NCBI RefSeq assembly: GCF_051020975.1 | Contig: NW_027478160.1 | Span: forward strand, 3,866,001 to 3,930,000 | Direction: 5' to 3' | Source: Osmia lignaria lignaria | Lineage: Eukaryota > Arthropoda > Insecta > Hymenoptera > Megachilidae | Length of the DNA: 64,000 nt | Shown: positions 12,961 to 26,805 of the stretch, one piece after another | Numbering within the stretch: position 1 is the stretch's first letter | Layout of the letters: each line of letters begins with the position of its first letter | Program-made: the position numbers and the translations under genes | The notes under the pieces: model-generated | The model's database searches: none | Seen by the model: only the letters and a program-made list of their open reading frames with translations | Told to the model about the DNA's origin: nothing

Positions 12961-14248
12961 TTGCAGATTTATCTCAAGGGAAGGGGCCTGACGGACATAT
13001 TTCGAGATATTTCTTCTTCTTGTTGTTCTTCTTCTGCACAGCTAAGCTGGAAGTGGCATTTGCGGCTCGCACTAGTGCAGAGTTATCTCAAAGAAAGGGG
13101 CCACGGTGTTTCTGTATCTCTATTATGTTGGTGCGGCTTCGGAACTTTTAAATATCTCGATATATCTCGAAAACTACGCTTCTGATCAAAAAATATCATA
13201 GAACATAAATTGTAGGAAACATAATTCTCTACAAAAAAGGTCTCTTAACATTTTGTCATAGCTCGCTTCGTTTCCGAGATATTTGCAGATATATCTCAAG
13301 GGAAGGGGCCTGACGGACATATTTCGAGATATTTCTTCTTCTTGTTGTTCTTCTTCTGCACAGCTAAACTGGAAGTGGCATTTCCAGCTCGCAGTAGTGC
13401 AGAGTTATCTCAAAGAGAGGGGCCACGGTGTTTCTGTATCTCTATTATGTTGGTGCGGCTTCGGAACTTTTAAATATCTCGATATATCTCGAAAACTACG
13501 CTTCTGATCAAAAAATATCATAGAACATAAATTGTAGGAAACATAATTCTCTACAAAAAAGGTCTCTTAACATTTTGTCATAGCTCGCTTCGTTTCCGAG
13601 ATATTTGCAGATATATCTCACGGGAAGGGGCCTGACGGACATATTTCGAGATATTTCTCCTTCTTGTTGTTCTTCTTCTGCACAGCTAAGCTGGAAGTGG
13701 CATTTGCGGCTCGCACTAGTGCAGAGTGATCTCAAAGAAAGGGGCCACGGTGTTTCTGTATCTCTATTATGTTGGTGCGGCTTCGGAACTTTTAAATATC
13801 TTGATATATCTCGAGAACTACGCATCTGATCAAAAAATATCATAGAACATAAAAAGTAGGAAACTTAATTCTCTACAAAAAAGGTCTCTTAACAATTGGC
13901 CATAGCTCGCTTCGTTTCCGAGATATTTGCAGATTTATCTCAAGGGAAGGGGCCTGACGGACATATTTCGAGATATTTCTTCTTCTTGTTGTTCTTCTTC
14001 TGCACAGCTAAGCTGGAAGTGGCATTTGCGGCTCGCACTAGTGCAGAGTTATCTCAAAGAAAGGGGCCACGGTGTTTCTGTATCCCTATTATGTTGGTGC
14101 GGCTTCGGAACTTTTAAATATCTCGATATATCTCGAAAACTACGCTTCTGATCAAAAAATATCGTAGAACATAGATTGTAGGAAACATAATTCTCTACAA
14201 AAAACGTCTCTTAACATTTTGCCATAGCTCGCTTCGTTTCCGAGATAT
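12961..14248 (+). repeat. 1288-bp 4-mer higher-order repeat, copy 2
   Basis: Units 12961, 13283 and 13605 match copy 1. The fourth unit (13927) keeps the CAATTG linker but then differs: CACTAGTGC centre, TATCCCTATT, AAAACTACGCTTC end and ATCGTAGAACATAGATTG linker. The duplication therefore ends inside this unit. The 13927 subtype is reused many times to the right (16825, 21975, 22619, 23907, 24551). Confidence 0.88.
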
Positions 14249-16502
14249 TTGCAGATTTATCTCAAGGGAAGGGGCCTGACGGACATATTTCGAGATATTT
14301 CTTCTTCTTGTTGTTCTTCTTCTGCACAGCTAAGCTGGAAGTGGCATTTGCGGCTCGCACTAGTGCAGAGTTATCTCAACGAAAGGGGCCACGGTGTTTC
14401 TGTATCTCTATTATGTTGGTGCGGCTTCGGAACTTTTAAATATCTTGATATATCTCGAGAACTACGCATCTGATCAAAAAATATCATAGAACATAAAAAG
14501 TAGGAAACTTAATTCTCTACAAAAAAGGTCTCTTAACATTTTGCCATAGCTCGCTTCGTTTCCGAGATATTTGCAGATTCAGCTCAAAGGAACTGGCCTG
14601 ACGGACATATTTCGAGATATTTCTTCTTCTTGTTGTTCTTCCTCTGCACAGCTAAGCTGGAAGTGGCATTTGCAGCTCGCAATAGTGCAGAGTTATCTCA
14701 AAGAGAGGGGCCACGGTGTTTCTGTATCTCTATTATGTTGGTGCGGCTTCGGAACTTTTAAATATCTTGATATATCTCGAGAACTACGCATCTGATCAAA
14801 AAATATCATAGAACATAAAAAGTAGGAAACTTAATTCTCTACAAAAAAGGTCTCTTAACATTTTGCCATAGCTCGCTTCGTTTCCGAGATATTTGCAGAT
14901 TTATCTCAAGGGAAGGGGCCTAACGGACATATTTCGAGATATTTCTTCTTCTTGTTGTTCTTCTTCTGCACAGCTAAACTGGAAGTGGCATTTCCAGCTC
15001 GCAATAGTGCAGAGTTATCTCAAAGAGAGGGGCCACGGTGTTTCTGTATCTCTATTATGTTGGTGCGGCTTCGGAACTTTTAAATATCTTGATATATCTC
15101 GAGAACTACGCATCTGCTCAAAAAATATCATAGAACATAAAAAGTAGGAAACTTAATTCTCTACAAAAAAGGTCTCCTAACATTTTGCCATAGCTCGCTT
15201 CGTTTCCGAGATATTTGCAGATTTATCTCAAGGGAAGGGGCCTGACGGACATATTTCGAGGTATTTCTTCTTCTTGTTGTTCTTCCTCTGCACAGCTAAG
15301 CTGGAAGTGGCATTTGCAGCTCGCAATAGTGCAGAGTTATCTCAAAGAAAGGGGCCACGGTGTTTCTGTATCCCTATTATGTTGGTGCGGCTTCGGAACT
15401 TTTAAATATCTCGATATATCTCGAAAACTACGCTTCTGATCAGAAAATATCATAGAACATAAAAAGTAGGAAACTTAATTCTCTACAAAAAAGGTCTCTT
15501 AACATTTTGCCATAGCTCGCTTCGTTTCCGAGATATTTGCAGATTTATCTCAAGGGAAGGGGCCTGACGGACATATTTCGAGATATTTCTTCTTCTTGTT
15601 GTTCTTCTTCTGCACAGCTAAGCTGGAAGTGGCATTTGCGGCTCGCACTAGTGCAGAGTTATCTCAAAGAAAGGGGCCACGGTGTTTCTGTATCTCTATT
15701 ATGTTGGTGCGGCTTCGGAACTTTTAAATATCTCGATATATCTCGAAAACTACGCTTCTGATCAAAAAATATCATAGAACATAAATTGTAGGAAACACAA
15801 TTCTCTACAAAAAAGGTCTCTTAACATTTTGTCATAGCTCGCTTCGTTTCCGAGATATTTGCAGATATATCTCAAGGGAAGGGGCCTGACGGACATATTT
15901 CGAGATATTCCTTCTTCTTGTTGTTCTTCTTCTGCACAGCTAAACTGGAAGTGGCATTTCCAGCTCGCAGTAGTGCAGAGTTATCTCAAAGAGAGGGGCC
16001 ACGGTGTTTCTGTATCTCTATTATGTTGGTGCGGCTTCGGAACTTTTAAATATCTCGATATATCTCGAAAACTACGCTTCTGATCAAAAAATATCATAGA
16101 ACATAAATTGTAGGAAACATAATTCTCTACAAAAAAGGTCTCTTAACATTTTGTCATAGCTCGCTTCGTTTCCGAGATATTTGCAGATATATCTCACGGG
16201 AAGGGGCCTGACGGACATATTTCGAGATATTTCTCCTTCTTGTTGTTCTTCTTCTGCACAGCTAAGCTGGAAGTGGCATTTACAGCTCGCAATAGTGCAG
16301 AGTTATCTCAAAGAAAGGGGCCACGGTGTTTCTGTATCTCTATTATGTTGGTGCGGCTTCGAAACTTTTAAATATCTTGATATATCTCGAGAACTACGCA
16401 TCTGATCAAAAAATATCATAGAACATAAAAAGTAGGAAACTTAATTCTCTACAAAAAAGGTCTCTTAACATTTTGCCATAGCTCGCTTGGTTTCCGAGAT
16501 AT
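14249..16502 (+). repeat. Seven mixed monomers (14249-16181)
   Basis: This stretch contains one unit of the AAAGGAACTGG type (14571), one with CATTTCCAGCTCGC and CATCTGCTCAAAA (14893), one with a private CGAGGTATTTC (15215), then three units (15537, 15859, 16181) that match 11673, 11995 and 9097 in order. It is a mosaic of subtypes found to the left. I see no exact local duplication inside it. Confidence 0.8.
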
Positions 16503-19500
16503 TTGCAGATATATCTCGAGGGAAGGGGCCTGACGGACATATTTCGAGATATTTCTTCTTCTTGTTGTTCTTCTTCTGCACAGCTAAGCTGGAAGTGGCA
16601 TTTGCGGCTCGCACTAGTGCAGAGTGATCTCAAAGAAAGGGGCCACGGTGTTTCTGTATCTCTATTATGTTGGTGCGGCTTCGGAACTTTTAAATATCTT
16701 GATATATCTCGAGAACTACGCATCTGATCAAAAAATATCATAGAACATAAAAAGTAGGAAACTTAATTCTCTACAAAAAAGGTCTCTTAACAATTGGCCA
16801 TAGCTCGCTTCGTTTCCGAGATATTTGCAGATTTATCTCAAGGGAAGGGGCCTGACGGACATATTTCGAGATATTTCTTCTTCTTGTTGTTCTTCTTCTG
16901 CACAGCTAAGCTGGAAGTGGCATTTGCGGCTCGCACTAGTGCAGAGTTATCTCAAAGAAAGGGGCCACGGTGTTTCTGTATCCCTATTATGTTGGTGCGG
17001 CTTCGGAACTTTTAAATATCTCGATATATCTCGAAAACTACGCTTCTGATCAAAAAATATCGTAGAACATAGATTGTAGGAAACATAATTCTCTACAAAA
17101 AACGTCTCTTAACATTTTGCCATAGCTCGCTTCGTTTCCGAGATATTTGCAGATTTATCTCAAGGGAAGGGGCCTGACGGACATATTTCGAGATATTTCT
17201 TCTTCTTGTTGTTCTTCTTCTGCACAGCTAAGCTGGAAGTGGCATTTGCGGCTCGCACTAGTGCAGAGTTGTCTCAGAGAAAGGGGCCACGGTGTTTCTG
17301 TATCTCTATTATGTTGGTGCGGCTTCGGAACTTTTAAATATCTTGATATATCTCGAGAACTACGCATCTGATCAAAAAATATCATAGAACATAAAAAGTA
17401 GGAAACTTAATTCTCTACAAAAAAGGTCTCTTAACAATTGGCCATAGCTCGCTTCGTTTCCGAGATATTTGCAGATTTATCTCAAGGGAAGGGGCCTGAC
17501 GGACATATTTCGAGATATTTCTTCTTCTTGTTGTTCTTCTTCTGCACAGCTAAGCTGGAAGTGGCATTTGCGGCTCGCACTAGTGCAGAGTTATCTCAAA
17601 GAAAGGGGCCACGGTGTTTCTGTATCTCTATTATGTTGGTGCGGCTTCGGAACTTTTAAATATCTTGATATATCTCGAGAACTACGCATCTGATCAAAAA
17701 ATATCATAGAACATAAAAAGTAGGAAACTTAATTCTCTACAAAAAAGGTCTCTTAACATTTTGCCATAGCTCGCTTTGTTTCCGAGATATTTGCAGATTT
17801 ATCTCAAGGGAAGGGGCCTAACGGACATATTTCGAGATATTTCTTCTTCTTGTTGTTCTTCTTCTGCACAACTAAACTGGAAGTGGCATTTCCAGCTCGC
17901 AATAGTGCAGAGTTATCTCAAAGAGAGGGGCCACGGTGTTTCTGTATCTCTATTATGTTGGTGCGGCTTCGGAACTTTTAAATATCTTGATATATCTCGA
18001 GAACTACGCATCTGCTCAAAAAATATCATAGAACATAAAAAGTAGGAAACTTAATGCTCTACAAAAAAGGTCTCCTAACATTTTGCCATAGCTCGCTTCG
18101 TTTCCGAGATATTTGCAGATTTATCTCAAGGGAAGGGGCCTGACGGACATATTTCGAGATATTTATTCTTCTTGTTGTTCTTCCTCTGCACAGCTAAGCT
18201 GGAAGTGGCATTTGCAGCTCGCAATAGTGCAGAGTTATCTCAAAGAAAGGGGCCACGGTGTTTCTGTATCCCTATTATGTTGGTGCGGCTTCGGAACTTT
18301 TAAATATCTCGATATATCTCGAAAACTACGCTTCTGATCAAAAAATATCATAGAACATAAATTGTAGGAAACATAATTCTCTACAAAAAAGGTCTCTTAA
18401 CATTTTGCCATAGCTCGCTTCGTTTCCGAGATATTTGCAGATTTATCTCAAGGGAAGGGGCCTGACGGACATATTTCGAGATATTTCTTCTTCTTGTTGT
18501 TCTTCTTCTGCACAGCTAAACTGGAAGTGGCATTTCCAGCTCGCAATAGTGCAGAGTTATCTCAAAGAGAGGGGCCACGGTGTTTCTGTATCTCTATTAT
18601 GTTGGTGCGGCTTCGGAACTTTTAAATATCTTGATATATCTCGAGAACTACGCATCTGATCAAAAAATATCATGGAACATAAAAAGTAGGAAACATAATT
18701 CTCTACAAAAAAGGTCTCTCAACATTTTGCAATAGCTCGCTTCGTTTCCGAGATATTTGCAGATTTATCTCAAGGGAAGGGGCCTGACGGCCATATTTCG
18801 AGATATTTCTTCTTCCTGTTGTTCTTCTTCTGCACAGCTAAGCTGGAAGTGGCATTTGCGGCTCGCACTAGTGCAGAGTTATCTCGAAGAAAGGGGCCAC
18901 GGTGTTTCTGTATCCCTATTATGTTGGTGCGGCTTCGGAACTTTTAAATATCTCGACATATCTCGAAAACTACGCTTCTGATCAAAAAATATCATAGAAC
19001 ATAAATTGTAGGAAACATAATTCTCTACAAAAAACGTCTCTTAACATTTTGCCATAGCTCGCTTCGTTTCCGAGATATTTGCAGATTCAGCTCAAAGGAA
19101 CTGGCCTGACGGACATATTTCGAGATATTTCTTCTTCTTGTTGTTCTTCCTCTGCACAGCTAAGCTGGAAGTGGCATTTGCAGCTCGCAATAGTGCAGAG
19201 TTATCTCAAAGAAAGGGGCCACGGTGTTTCTGTATCTCTATTATGTTGGTGCGGCTTCGGAACTTTTAAATATCTTGATATATCTCGAGAACTACGCATC
19301 TGATCAAAAAATATCATACAACATAAAAAGTAGGAAACTTAATTCTCTACAAAAAAGGTCTCTTAACATTTTACCATAGCTCGCTTCGTTTCCGAGATAT
19401 TTGCAGATTTATCTCAAGGGAAGGGGCCTGACGGACATATTTCGAGATATTTCTTCTTCTTGTTGTTCTTCTGCACAGCTAAGCTGGAAGTGGCATTTGC

Positions 19501-21652
19501 GGCTCGCACTAGTGCAGAGTTATCTCAAAGAAAGGGGCCACGGTGTTTCTGTATCTCTATTATGTTGGTGCGGCTTCGGAACTTTTAAATATCTCGATAT
19601 ATCTCGAGAGCTACGCGTCTGATCAAAAAATGTTATAGAACATAAAAAGTAGGAAACATAATTCTCTACAAAAAAGGTCTCTTAACATTTTGCCATAGCT
19701 CGCTTCGTTTCCGAGATATTTGCAGATTTATCTCAAGGGAAGTGGCCTGACGGACATATTTCGAGATATTTCTTCTTCTTGTTGTTCTTCTTCTGCACAG
19801 CTAAGCTGGAAGTGGCATTTACAGCTCGCAATAGTGCATAGTTATCTGAAAGAAAGGGGCCACGGTGTTTCTGTATCTCTATTATGTTGGTGCGGCTTCG
19901 GAACTTTTAAATATCTTGATATATCTCGAGAACTACGCATCTGATCAAAAAATATCATACAACCTAAAAAGTAGGAAACTCAATTCTCTACAAAAAAGGT
20001 CTCTTAACATTTTGCAATAGCTCGCTTCGTTTCCGAGATATTTGCAGATTTATCTCAAGGGAAGGGGCCTGACGGACATATTTCGAGATATTTCTTCTTC
20101 TTGTTGTTCTTCTTCTCCACAGCTAAGCTGGAAGTGGCATTTGCGGCTCGCACTAGTGCAGAGTTATCTCAAAGAAAGGGGCCACGGTGTTTCTGTATCT
20201 CTATTATGTTGGTGCTGCTTCGGAACTTTTAAATATCTCGATATATCTCGAAAACTACGCTTCTGATCAAAAAATATCATAGAACATAAATTGTAGGAAA
20301 CATAATTCGCTACAAAGAACGTCTCTTAACATTTTGCCATAGCTCGCTTCGTTTCCGAGATATTTGCAGATTTATCTCAAGGGAAGGGGCCTAACGGACA
20401 TATTTCGAGATATTTCTTCTTCTTGTTGTTCTTCTTCTGCACAGCTAAACTGGAAGTGGCATTTCCAGCTCGCAATAGTACAGAGTTATCTCAAAGAAAG
20501 GGGCCACGGTGTTTCTGTATCTCTATTATGTTGGTGCGGCTTCGGAACTTTTAAATATCTTGATATATCTCGAGAACTACGGATCTGATCAAAAAATATC
20601 ATAGAACATAAAAAGTAGGAAACTTAATTCTCTACAAAAAAGGTCTCTTAACATTTTGCCATAGCTCGCTTCGTTTCCGAGATATTTGCAGATTTATCTC
20701 AAGGGAAGGGGCCTAACGGACATATTGCGAGATATTTCTTCTTCTTGTTGTTCTTCTTCTGCACAGCTAAACTGGAAGTGGCATTTCCAGCTCGCAATAG
20801 TGCAGAGTTATCTCAAAGAGAGGGGCCACGGTGTTTCTGTATCTCTATTATGTTGGTGCGGCTTCGGAACTTTTGAATATCTTGATATATCTCGAGAACT
20901 ACGCATCTGATCAAAAAATATCATACAACATAAAACGTAGGAAACTTAATTCTCTACAAAAAAGGTCTCTTAACATTTTGCCATAGCTCGCTTCGTTTCC
21001 GAGATATTTGCAGATTTATCTCAAGGGAAGGGGTCTGACGGACATATTTCGAGATATTTCTTCTTCTTGTTGTTCTTCTTCTGCACAGCTAAGCTGGAAG
21101 TGGCATTTGCAGCTCGCAATAGTGCAGAGTTATCTCAAAGAAAGGGGCCACGGTGTTTCTGTATCTCTATTATGTTGGTGCGGCTTCGGAACTTTTAAAT
21201 ATCTTGATATATCTCGAGAGCTACGCATCCGATCAAAAAATATCATAGAACATAAAAAGTAGGAAACTTAATTCTCTACAAAAAAGGTCTCTTAACATTT
21301 TGCCATAGCTCGCTTCGTTTCCGAGATATTTGCAGATTTATCTCGAGGGAAGGGGCCTGACGGACATATTTCGAGATATTTCTTCTTCTTGTTGTTCTTC
21401 AATCTGCACAGCTAAGCTGGACGTGGCATTTACAGCTCGCAATAGTGCAGAGTTATCTCAAAGAAAGGGGCCACGGTGTTTCTGTATCTCTATTATGTTG
21501 GTGCGGCTTCGGAACTTTTAAATATCTTGATATATCTCGAGAACTACGCATCTGATCAAAAAATATCATAGAACATAAAAAGTAGGAAACTTAATTCTCT
21601 ACAAATAAGGTCTCTTAACATTTTGCCATAGCTCGCTTCGTTTCCGAGATAT
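16503..21652 (+). repeat. 16 mixed monomers, prototype of the 21653 block
   Basis: Units 16503, 16825, 17147, 17469 and 17791 appear in the same order as 21653, 21975, 22297, 22619 and 22941, 5150 bp downstream, with differences at 16503 and 17469. The rest includes a 319-bp unit with a lost TTC (19401), a unit ending in GTGCTGCTTCGG (20042), a GATCTGATC variant (unit 20364), and the first +1 unit (21330). Private substitutions are commoner here than in the tight duplications, which suggests an older part. Confidence 0.8.
19401..19719 (+). repeat. 319-bp monomer with a TTC deletion, second instance
   Basis: Same 3-bp loss as the unit at 1694, but joined to a CACTAGTGC centre and a CTCGAGAGCTACGCGTC end. 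Its right neighbour carries the GTGCATAGTTATCTGAAAG marker of 1694. This looks like a split of one ancestral unit type over two adjacent hybrids. Confidence 0.82.
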
Positions 21653-21974
21653 TTGCAGATATATCTCAAGGGAAGGGGCCTGACGGACATTTTTCGAGAT
21701 ATTTCTTCTTCTTGTTGTTCTTCTTCTGCACAGCTAAGCTGGAAGTGGCATTTGCGGCTCGCACTAGTGCAGAGTGATCTCAAAGAAAGGGGCCACGGTG
21801 TTTCTGTATCTCTATTATGTTGGTGCGGCTTCGGAACTTTTAAATATCTTGATATATCTCGAGAACTACGCATCTGATCAAAAAATATCATAGAACATAA
21901 AAAGTAGGAAACTTAATTCTCTACAAAAAAGGTCTCTTAACAATTGGCCATAGCTCGCTTCGTTTCCGAGATAT
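21653..21974 (+). repeat. Bridging monomer before the 6-mer block
   Basis: A unit with ACATTTTTCGAG and CAGAGTGATCTC, preceded by ACAAATAAGG and followed by the CAATTG linker. It corresponds to the unit at 16503 in the earlier block and carries the same TGATCTC change as 12317 and 13605. Confidence 0.8.
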
Positions 21975-23906
21975 TTGCAGATTTATCTCAAGGGAAGGGG
22001 CCTGACGGACATATTTCGAGATATTTCTTCTTCTTGTTGTTCTTCTTCTGCACAGCTAAGCTGGAAGTGGCATTTGCGGCTCGCACTAGTGCAGAGTTAT
22101 CTCAAAGAAAGGGGCCACGGTGTTTCTGTATCCCTATTATGTTGGTGCGGCTTCGGAACTTTTAAATATCTCGATATATCTCGAAAACTACGCTTCTGAT
22201 CAAAAAATATCGTAGAACATAGATTGTAGGAAACATAATTCTCTACAAAAAACGTCTCTTAACATTTTGCCATAGCTCGCTTCGTTTCCGAGATATTTGC
22301 AGATTTATCTCAAGGGAAGGGGCCTGACGGACATATTTCGAGATATTTCTTCTTCTTGTTGTTCTTCTTCTGCACAGCTAAGCTGGAAGTGGCATTTGCG
22401 GCTCGCACTAGTGCAGAGTTGTCTCAGAGAAAGGGGCCACGGTGTTTCTGTATCTCTATTATGTTGGTGCGGCTTCGGAACTTTTAAATATCTTGATATA
22501 TCTCGAGAACTACGCATCTGATCAAAAAATATCATAGAACATAAAAAGTAGGAAACTTAATTCTCTACAAAAAAGGTCTCTTAACAATTGGCCATAGCTC
22601 GCTTCGTTTCCGAGATATTTGCAGATTTATCTCAAGGGAAGGGGCCTGACGGACATATTTCGAGATATTTCTTCTTCTTGTTGTTCTTCTTCTGCACAGC
22701 TAAGCTGGAAGTGGCATTTGCGGCTCGCACTAGTGCAGAGTTATCTCAAAGAAAGGGGCCACGGTGTTTCTGTATCCCTATTATGTTGGTGCGGCTTCGG
22801 AACTTTTAAATATCTCGATATATCTCGAAAACTACGCTTCTGATCAAAAAATATCGTAGAACATAGATTGTAGGAAACATAATTCTCTACAAAAAACGTC
22901 TCTTAACATTTTGCCATAGCTCGCTTCGTTTCCGAGATATTTGCAGATTTATCTCAAGGGAAGGGGCCTGACGGACATATTTCGAGATATTTCTTCTTCT
23001 TGTTGTTCTTCTTCTGCACAACTAAACTGGAAGTGGCATTTCCAGCTCGCAATAGTGCAGAGTTATCTCAAAGAGAGGGGCCACGGTGTTTCTGTATCTC
23101 TATTATGTTGGTGCGGCTTCGGAACTTTTAAATATCTTGATATATCTCGAGAACTACGCATCTGCTCAAAAAATATCATAGAACATAAAAAGTAGGAAAC
23201 TTAATGCTCTACAAAAAAGGTCTCCTAACATTTTGCCATAGCTCGCTTCGTTTCCGAGATATTTGCAGATTTATCTCAAGGGAAGGGGCCTGACGGACAT
23301 ATTTCGAGATATTTCTTCTTCTTGTTGTTCTTCCTCTGCACAGCTAAGCTGGAAGTGGCATTTGCAGCTCGCAATAGTGCAGAGTTATCTCAAAGAAAGG
23401 GGCCACGGTGTTTCTGTATCCCTATTATGTTGGTGCGGCTTCGGATCTTTTAAATATCTCGATATATCTCGAAAACTACGCTTCTGATCAAAAAATATCA
23501 TAGAACGTAAATTGTGGGAAACATAATTCTCTACAAAAAAGGTCTCTCAACATTTTGCCATAGCTCGCTTCGTTTCCGAGATATTTGCAGATTTATCTCA
23601 AGGGAAGGGGTCTGACGGACATATTTCGAGATATTTCTTCTTCTTCTTGTTCTTCTTCTGCACAGCTAAGCTGGAAGTGGCATTTGCAGCTCGCAATAGT
23701 GCAGAGTTATCTCAAAGAAAGGGGCCACGGTGTTTCTGTATCTCTATTATGTTGGTGCGGCTTCGGAACTTTTAAATATCTTGATATATCTCGAGAGCTA
23801 CGCATCCGATCAAAAAATATCATAGAACATAAAAAGTAGGAAACTTAATTCTCTACAAAAAAGGTCTCTTAACAATTGGCCATAGCTCGCTTCGTTTCCG
23901 AGATAT
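21975..23906 (+). repeat. 1932-bp 6-mer higher-order repeat, copy 1
   Basis: Six units (21975, 22297, 22619, 22941, 23263, 23585). The first and third are of the same subtype (CAATTG linker, TATCCCTATT), separated by a unit with AGTTGTCTCAGAG. The fourth has CACAACTAAACTGG and CATCTGCTC, the fifth CGGATCTTTT with GAACGTAAATTGTGGG, and the sixth a TTCTTCTTCTTCTTG tract. All six recur in the same order 1932 bp downstream. Confidence 0.92.
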
Positions 23907-25838
23907 TTGCAGATTTATCTCAAGGGAAGGGGCCTGACGGACATATTTCGAGATATTTCTTCTTCTTGTTGTTCTTCTTCTGCACAGCTAAGCTGGAAGT
24001 GGCATTTGCGGCTCGCACTAGTGCAGAGTTATCTCAAAGAAAGGGGCCACGGTGTTTCTGTATCCCTATTATGTTGGTGCGGCTTCGGAACTTTTAAATA
24101 TCTCGATATATCTCGAAAACTACGCTTCTGATCAAAAAATATCGTAGAACATAGATTGTAGGAAACATAATTCTCTACAAAAAACGTCTCTTAACATTTT
24201 GCCATAGCTCGCTTCGTTTCCGAGATATTTGCAGATTTATCTCAAGGGAAGGGGCCTGACGGACATATTTCGAGATATTTCTTCTTCTTGTTGTTCTTCT
24301 TCTGCACAGCTAAGCTGGAAGTGGCATTTGCGGCTCGCACTAGTGCAGAGTTGTCTCAGAGAAAGGGGCCACGGTGTTTCTGTATCTCTATTATGTTGGT
24401 GCGGCTTCGGAACTTTTAAATATCTTGATATATCTCGAGAACTACGCATCTGATCAAAAAATATCATAGAACATAAAAAGTAGGAAACTTAATTCTCTAC
24501 AAAAAAGGTCTCTTAACAATTGGCCATAGCTCGCTTCGTTTCCGAGATATTTGCAGATTTATCTCAAGGGAAGGGGCCTGACGGACATATTTCGAGATAT
24601 TTCTTCTTCTTGTTGTTCTTCTTCTGCACAGCTAAGCTGGAAGTGGCATTTGCGGCTCGCACTAGTGCAGAGTTATCTCAAAGAAAGGGGCCACGGTGTT
24701 TCTGTATCCCTATTATGTTGGTGCGGCTTCGGAACTTTTAAATATCTCGATATATCTCGAAAACTACGCTTCTGATCAAAAAATATCGTAGAACATAGAT
24801 TGTAGGAAACATAATTCTCTACAAAAAACGTCTCTTAACATTTTGCCATAGCTCGCTTCGTTTCCGAGATATTTGCAGATTTATCTCAAGGGAAGGGGCC
24901 TGACGGACATATTTCGAGATATTTCTTCTTCTTGTTGTTCTTCTTCTGCACAACTAAACTGGAAGTGGCATTTCCAGCTCGCAATAGTGCAGAGTTATCT
25001 CAAAGAGAGGGGCCACGGTGTTTCTGTATCTCTATTATGTTGGTGCGGCTTCGGAACTTTTAAATATCTTGATATATCTCGAGAACTACGCATCTGCTCA
25101 AAAAATATCATAGAACATAAAAAGTAGGAAACTTAATGCTCTACAAAAAAGGTCTCCTAACATTTTGCCATAGCTCGCTTCGTTTCCGAGATATTTGCAG
25201 ATTTATCTCAAGGGAAGGGGCCTGACGGACATATTTCGAGATATTTCTTCTTCTTGTTGTTCTTCCTCTGCACAGCTAAGCTGGAAGTGGCATTTGCAGC
25301 TCGCAATAGTGCAGAGTTATCTCAAAGAAAGGGGCCACGGTGTTTCTGTATCCCTATTATGTTGGTGCGGCTTCGGATCTTTTAAATATCTCGATATATC
25401 TCGAAAACTACGCTTCTGATCAAAAAATATCATAGAACGTAAATTGTGGGAAACATAATTCTCTACAAAAAAGGTCTCTCAACATTTTGCCATAGCTCGC
25501 TTCGTTTCCGAGATATTTGCAGATTTATCTCAAGGGAAGGGGTCTGACGGACATATTTCGAGATATTTCTTCTTCTTCTTGTTCTTCTTCTGCACAGCTA
25601 AGCTGGAAGTGGCATTTGCAGCTCGCAATAGTGCAGAGTTATCTCAAAGAAAGGGGCCACGGTGTTTCTGTATCTCTATTATGTTGGTGCGGCTTCGGAA
25701 CTTTTAAATATCTTGATATATCTCGAGAGCTACGCATCCGATCAAAAAATATCATAGAACATAAAAAGTAGGAAACTTAATTCTCTACAAAAAAGGTCTC
25801 TTAACATTTTGCCATAGCTCGCTTCGTTTCCGAGATAT
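23907..25838 (+). repeat. 1932-bp 6-mer higher-order repeat, copy 2
   Basis: Second copy of the six-unit block, matching copy 1 by eye. The linker leaving it reads AACATTTTGCC, whereas the linker between copies reads AACAATTGGCC, so the exchange lies in the linker near 23873. Its last three units plus the following +1 unit (24873 to 25839) are copied again at 29384-30350. Confidence 0.92.
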
Positions 25839-26805
25839 TTGCAGATTTATCTCGAGGGAAGGGGCCTGACGGACATATTTCGAGATATTTCTTCTTCTTG
25901 TTGTTCTTCAATCTGCACAGCTAAGCTGGACGTGGCATTTACAGCTCGCAATAGTGCAGAGTTATCTCAAAGAAAGGGGCCACGGTGTTTCTGTATCTCT
26001 ATTATGTTGGTGCGTCTTCGGAACTTTTAAATATCTCGATATATCTCGAAAACTACGCTTCTGATCAAAAAATATCATAGAACATAAATTGTAGGAAACA
26101 TAATTCTCTACAAAAAACGTCTCTTAACATTTTGCCATAGCTCGCTTCGTTTCCGAGATATTTGCAGATTCAGCTCAAAGGAACTGGCCTGACGGACATA
26201 TTTCGAGATATTTTTTCTTCTTGTTGTTCTTCCTCTGCACAGCTAAGCTGGAAGTGGCATCTGCAGCTCGCAATAGTGCAGAGTTATCTCAAAGAAAGGG
26301 GCCACGGTGTTTCTGTATCTCTATTATGTTGGGGCGGCTTCGGAACTTTTAAATATCTCGATATATCTCGAAAACTACGCTTCTGATCAAAAAATATCAT
26401 AGAACATAAATTGTAGGAAACATAATTCTCTACAAAAAAGGTCTCTTAACATTTTGCCATAGCTCGCTTCGTTTCCGAGATATTTGCAGATATATCTCAA
26501 GGGAAGGGGCCTGACGGACATATTTCGAGATATTTCTTCTTCTTGTTGTTCTTCTTCTGCACAGCTAAACTGGAAGTGGCATTTACAGCTCGCAATAGTG
26601 CAGAGTTATCTCAAAGAAAGGGGCCACGGTGTTTCTGTATCTCTATTATGTTGGTGCGGCTTCGGAACTTTTAAATATCTTGATATATCTCGAGAACTGC
26701 GCATCTGATCAAAAAATATCATAGAACATGAAAAGTAGGAAACTTAATTCTCTACAAAAAAGGTCTGTTAACATTTTGCCATAGCTCTCTTCGTTTCCGA
26801 GATAT
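25839..26805 (+). repeat. Three monomers between the 6-mer and 12-mer blocks
   Basis: These are a 323-bp unit with TTCAATCTGC and GCGTCTTCGG (25839), an AAAGGAACTGG unit with GCATCTGCAGC, which creates CTGCAG, and GGGGCGGC (26162), and a unit with CATTTACAGC and a private GAACTGCGCATC (26484). The unit at 26484 is the parent type of 28095, 31962 and 33251. Confidence 0.8.
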
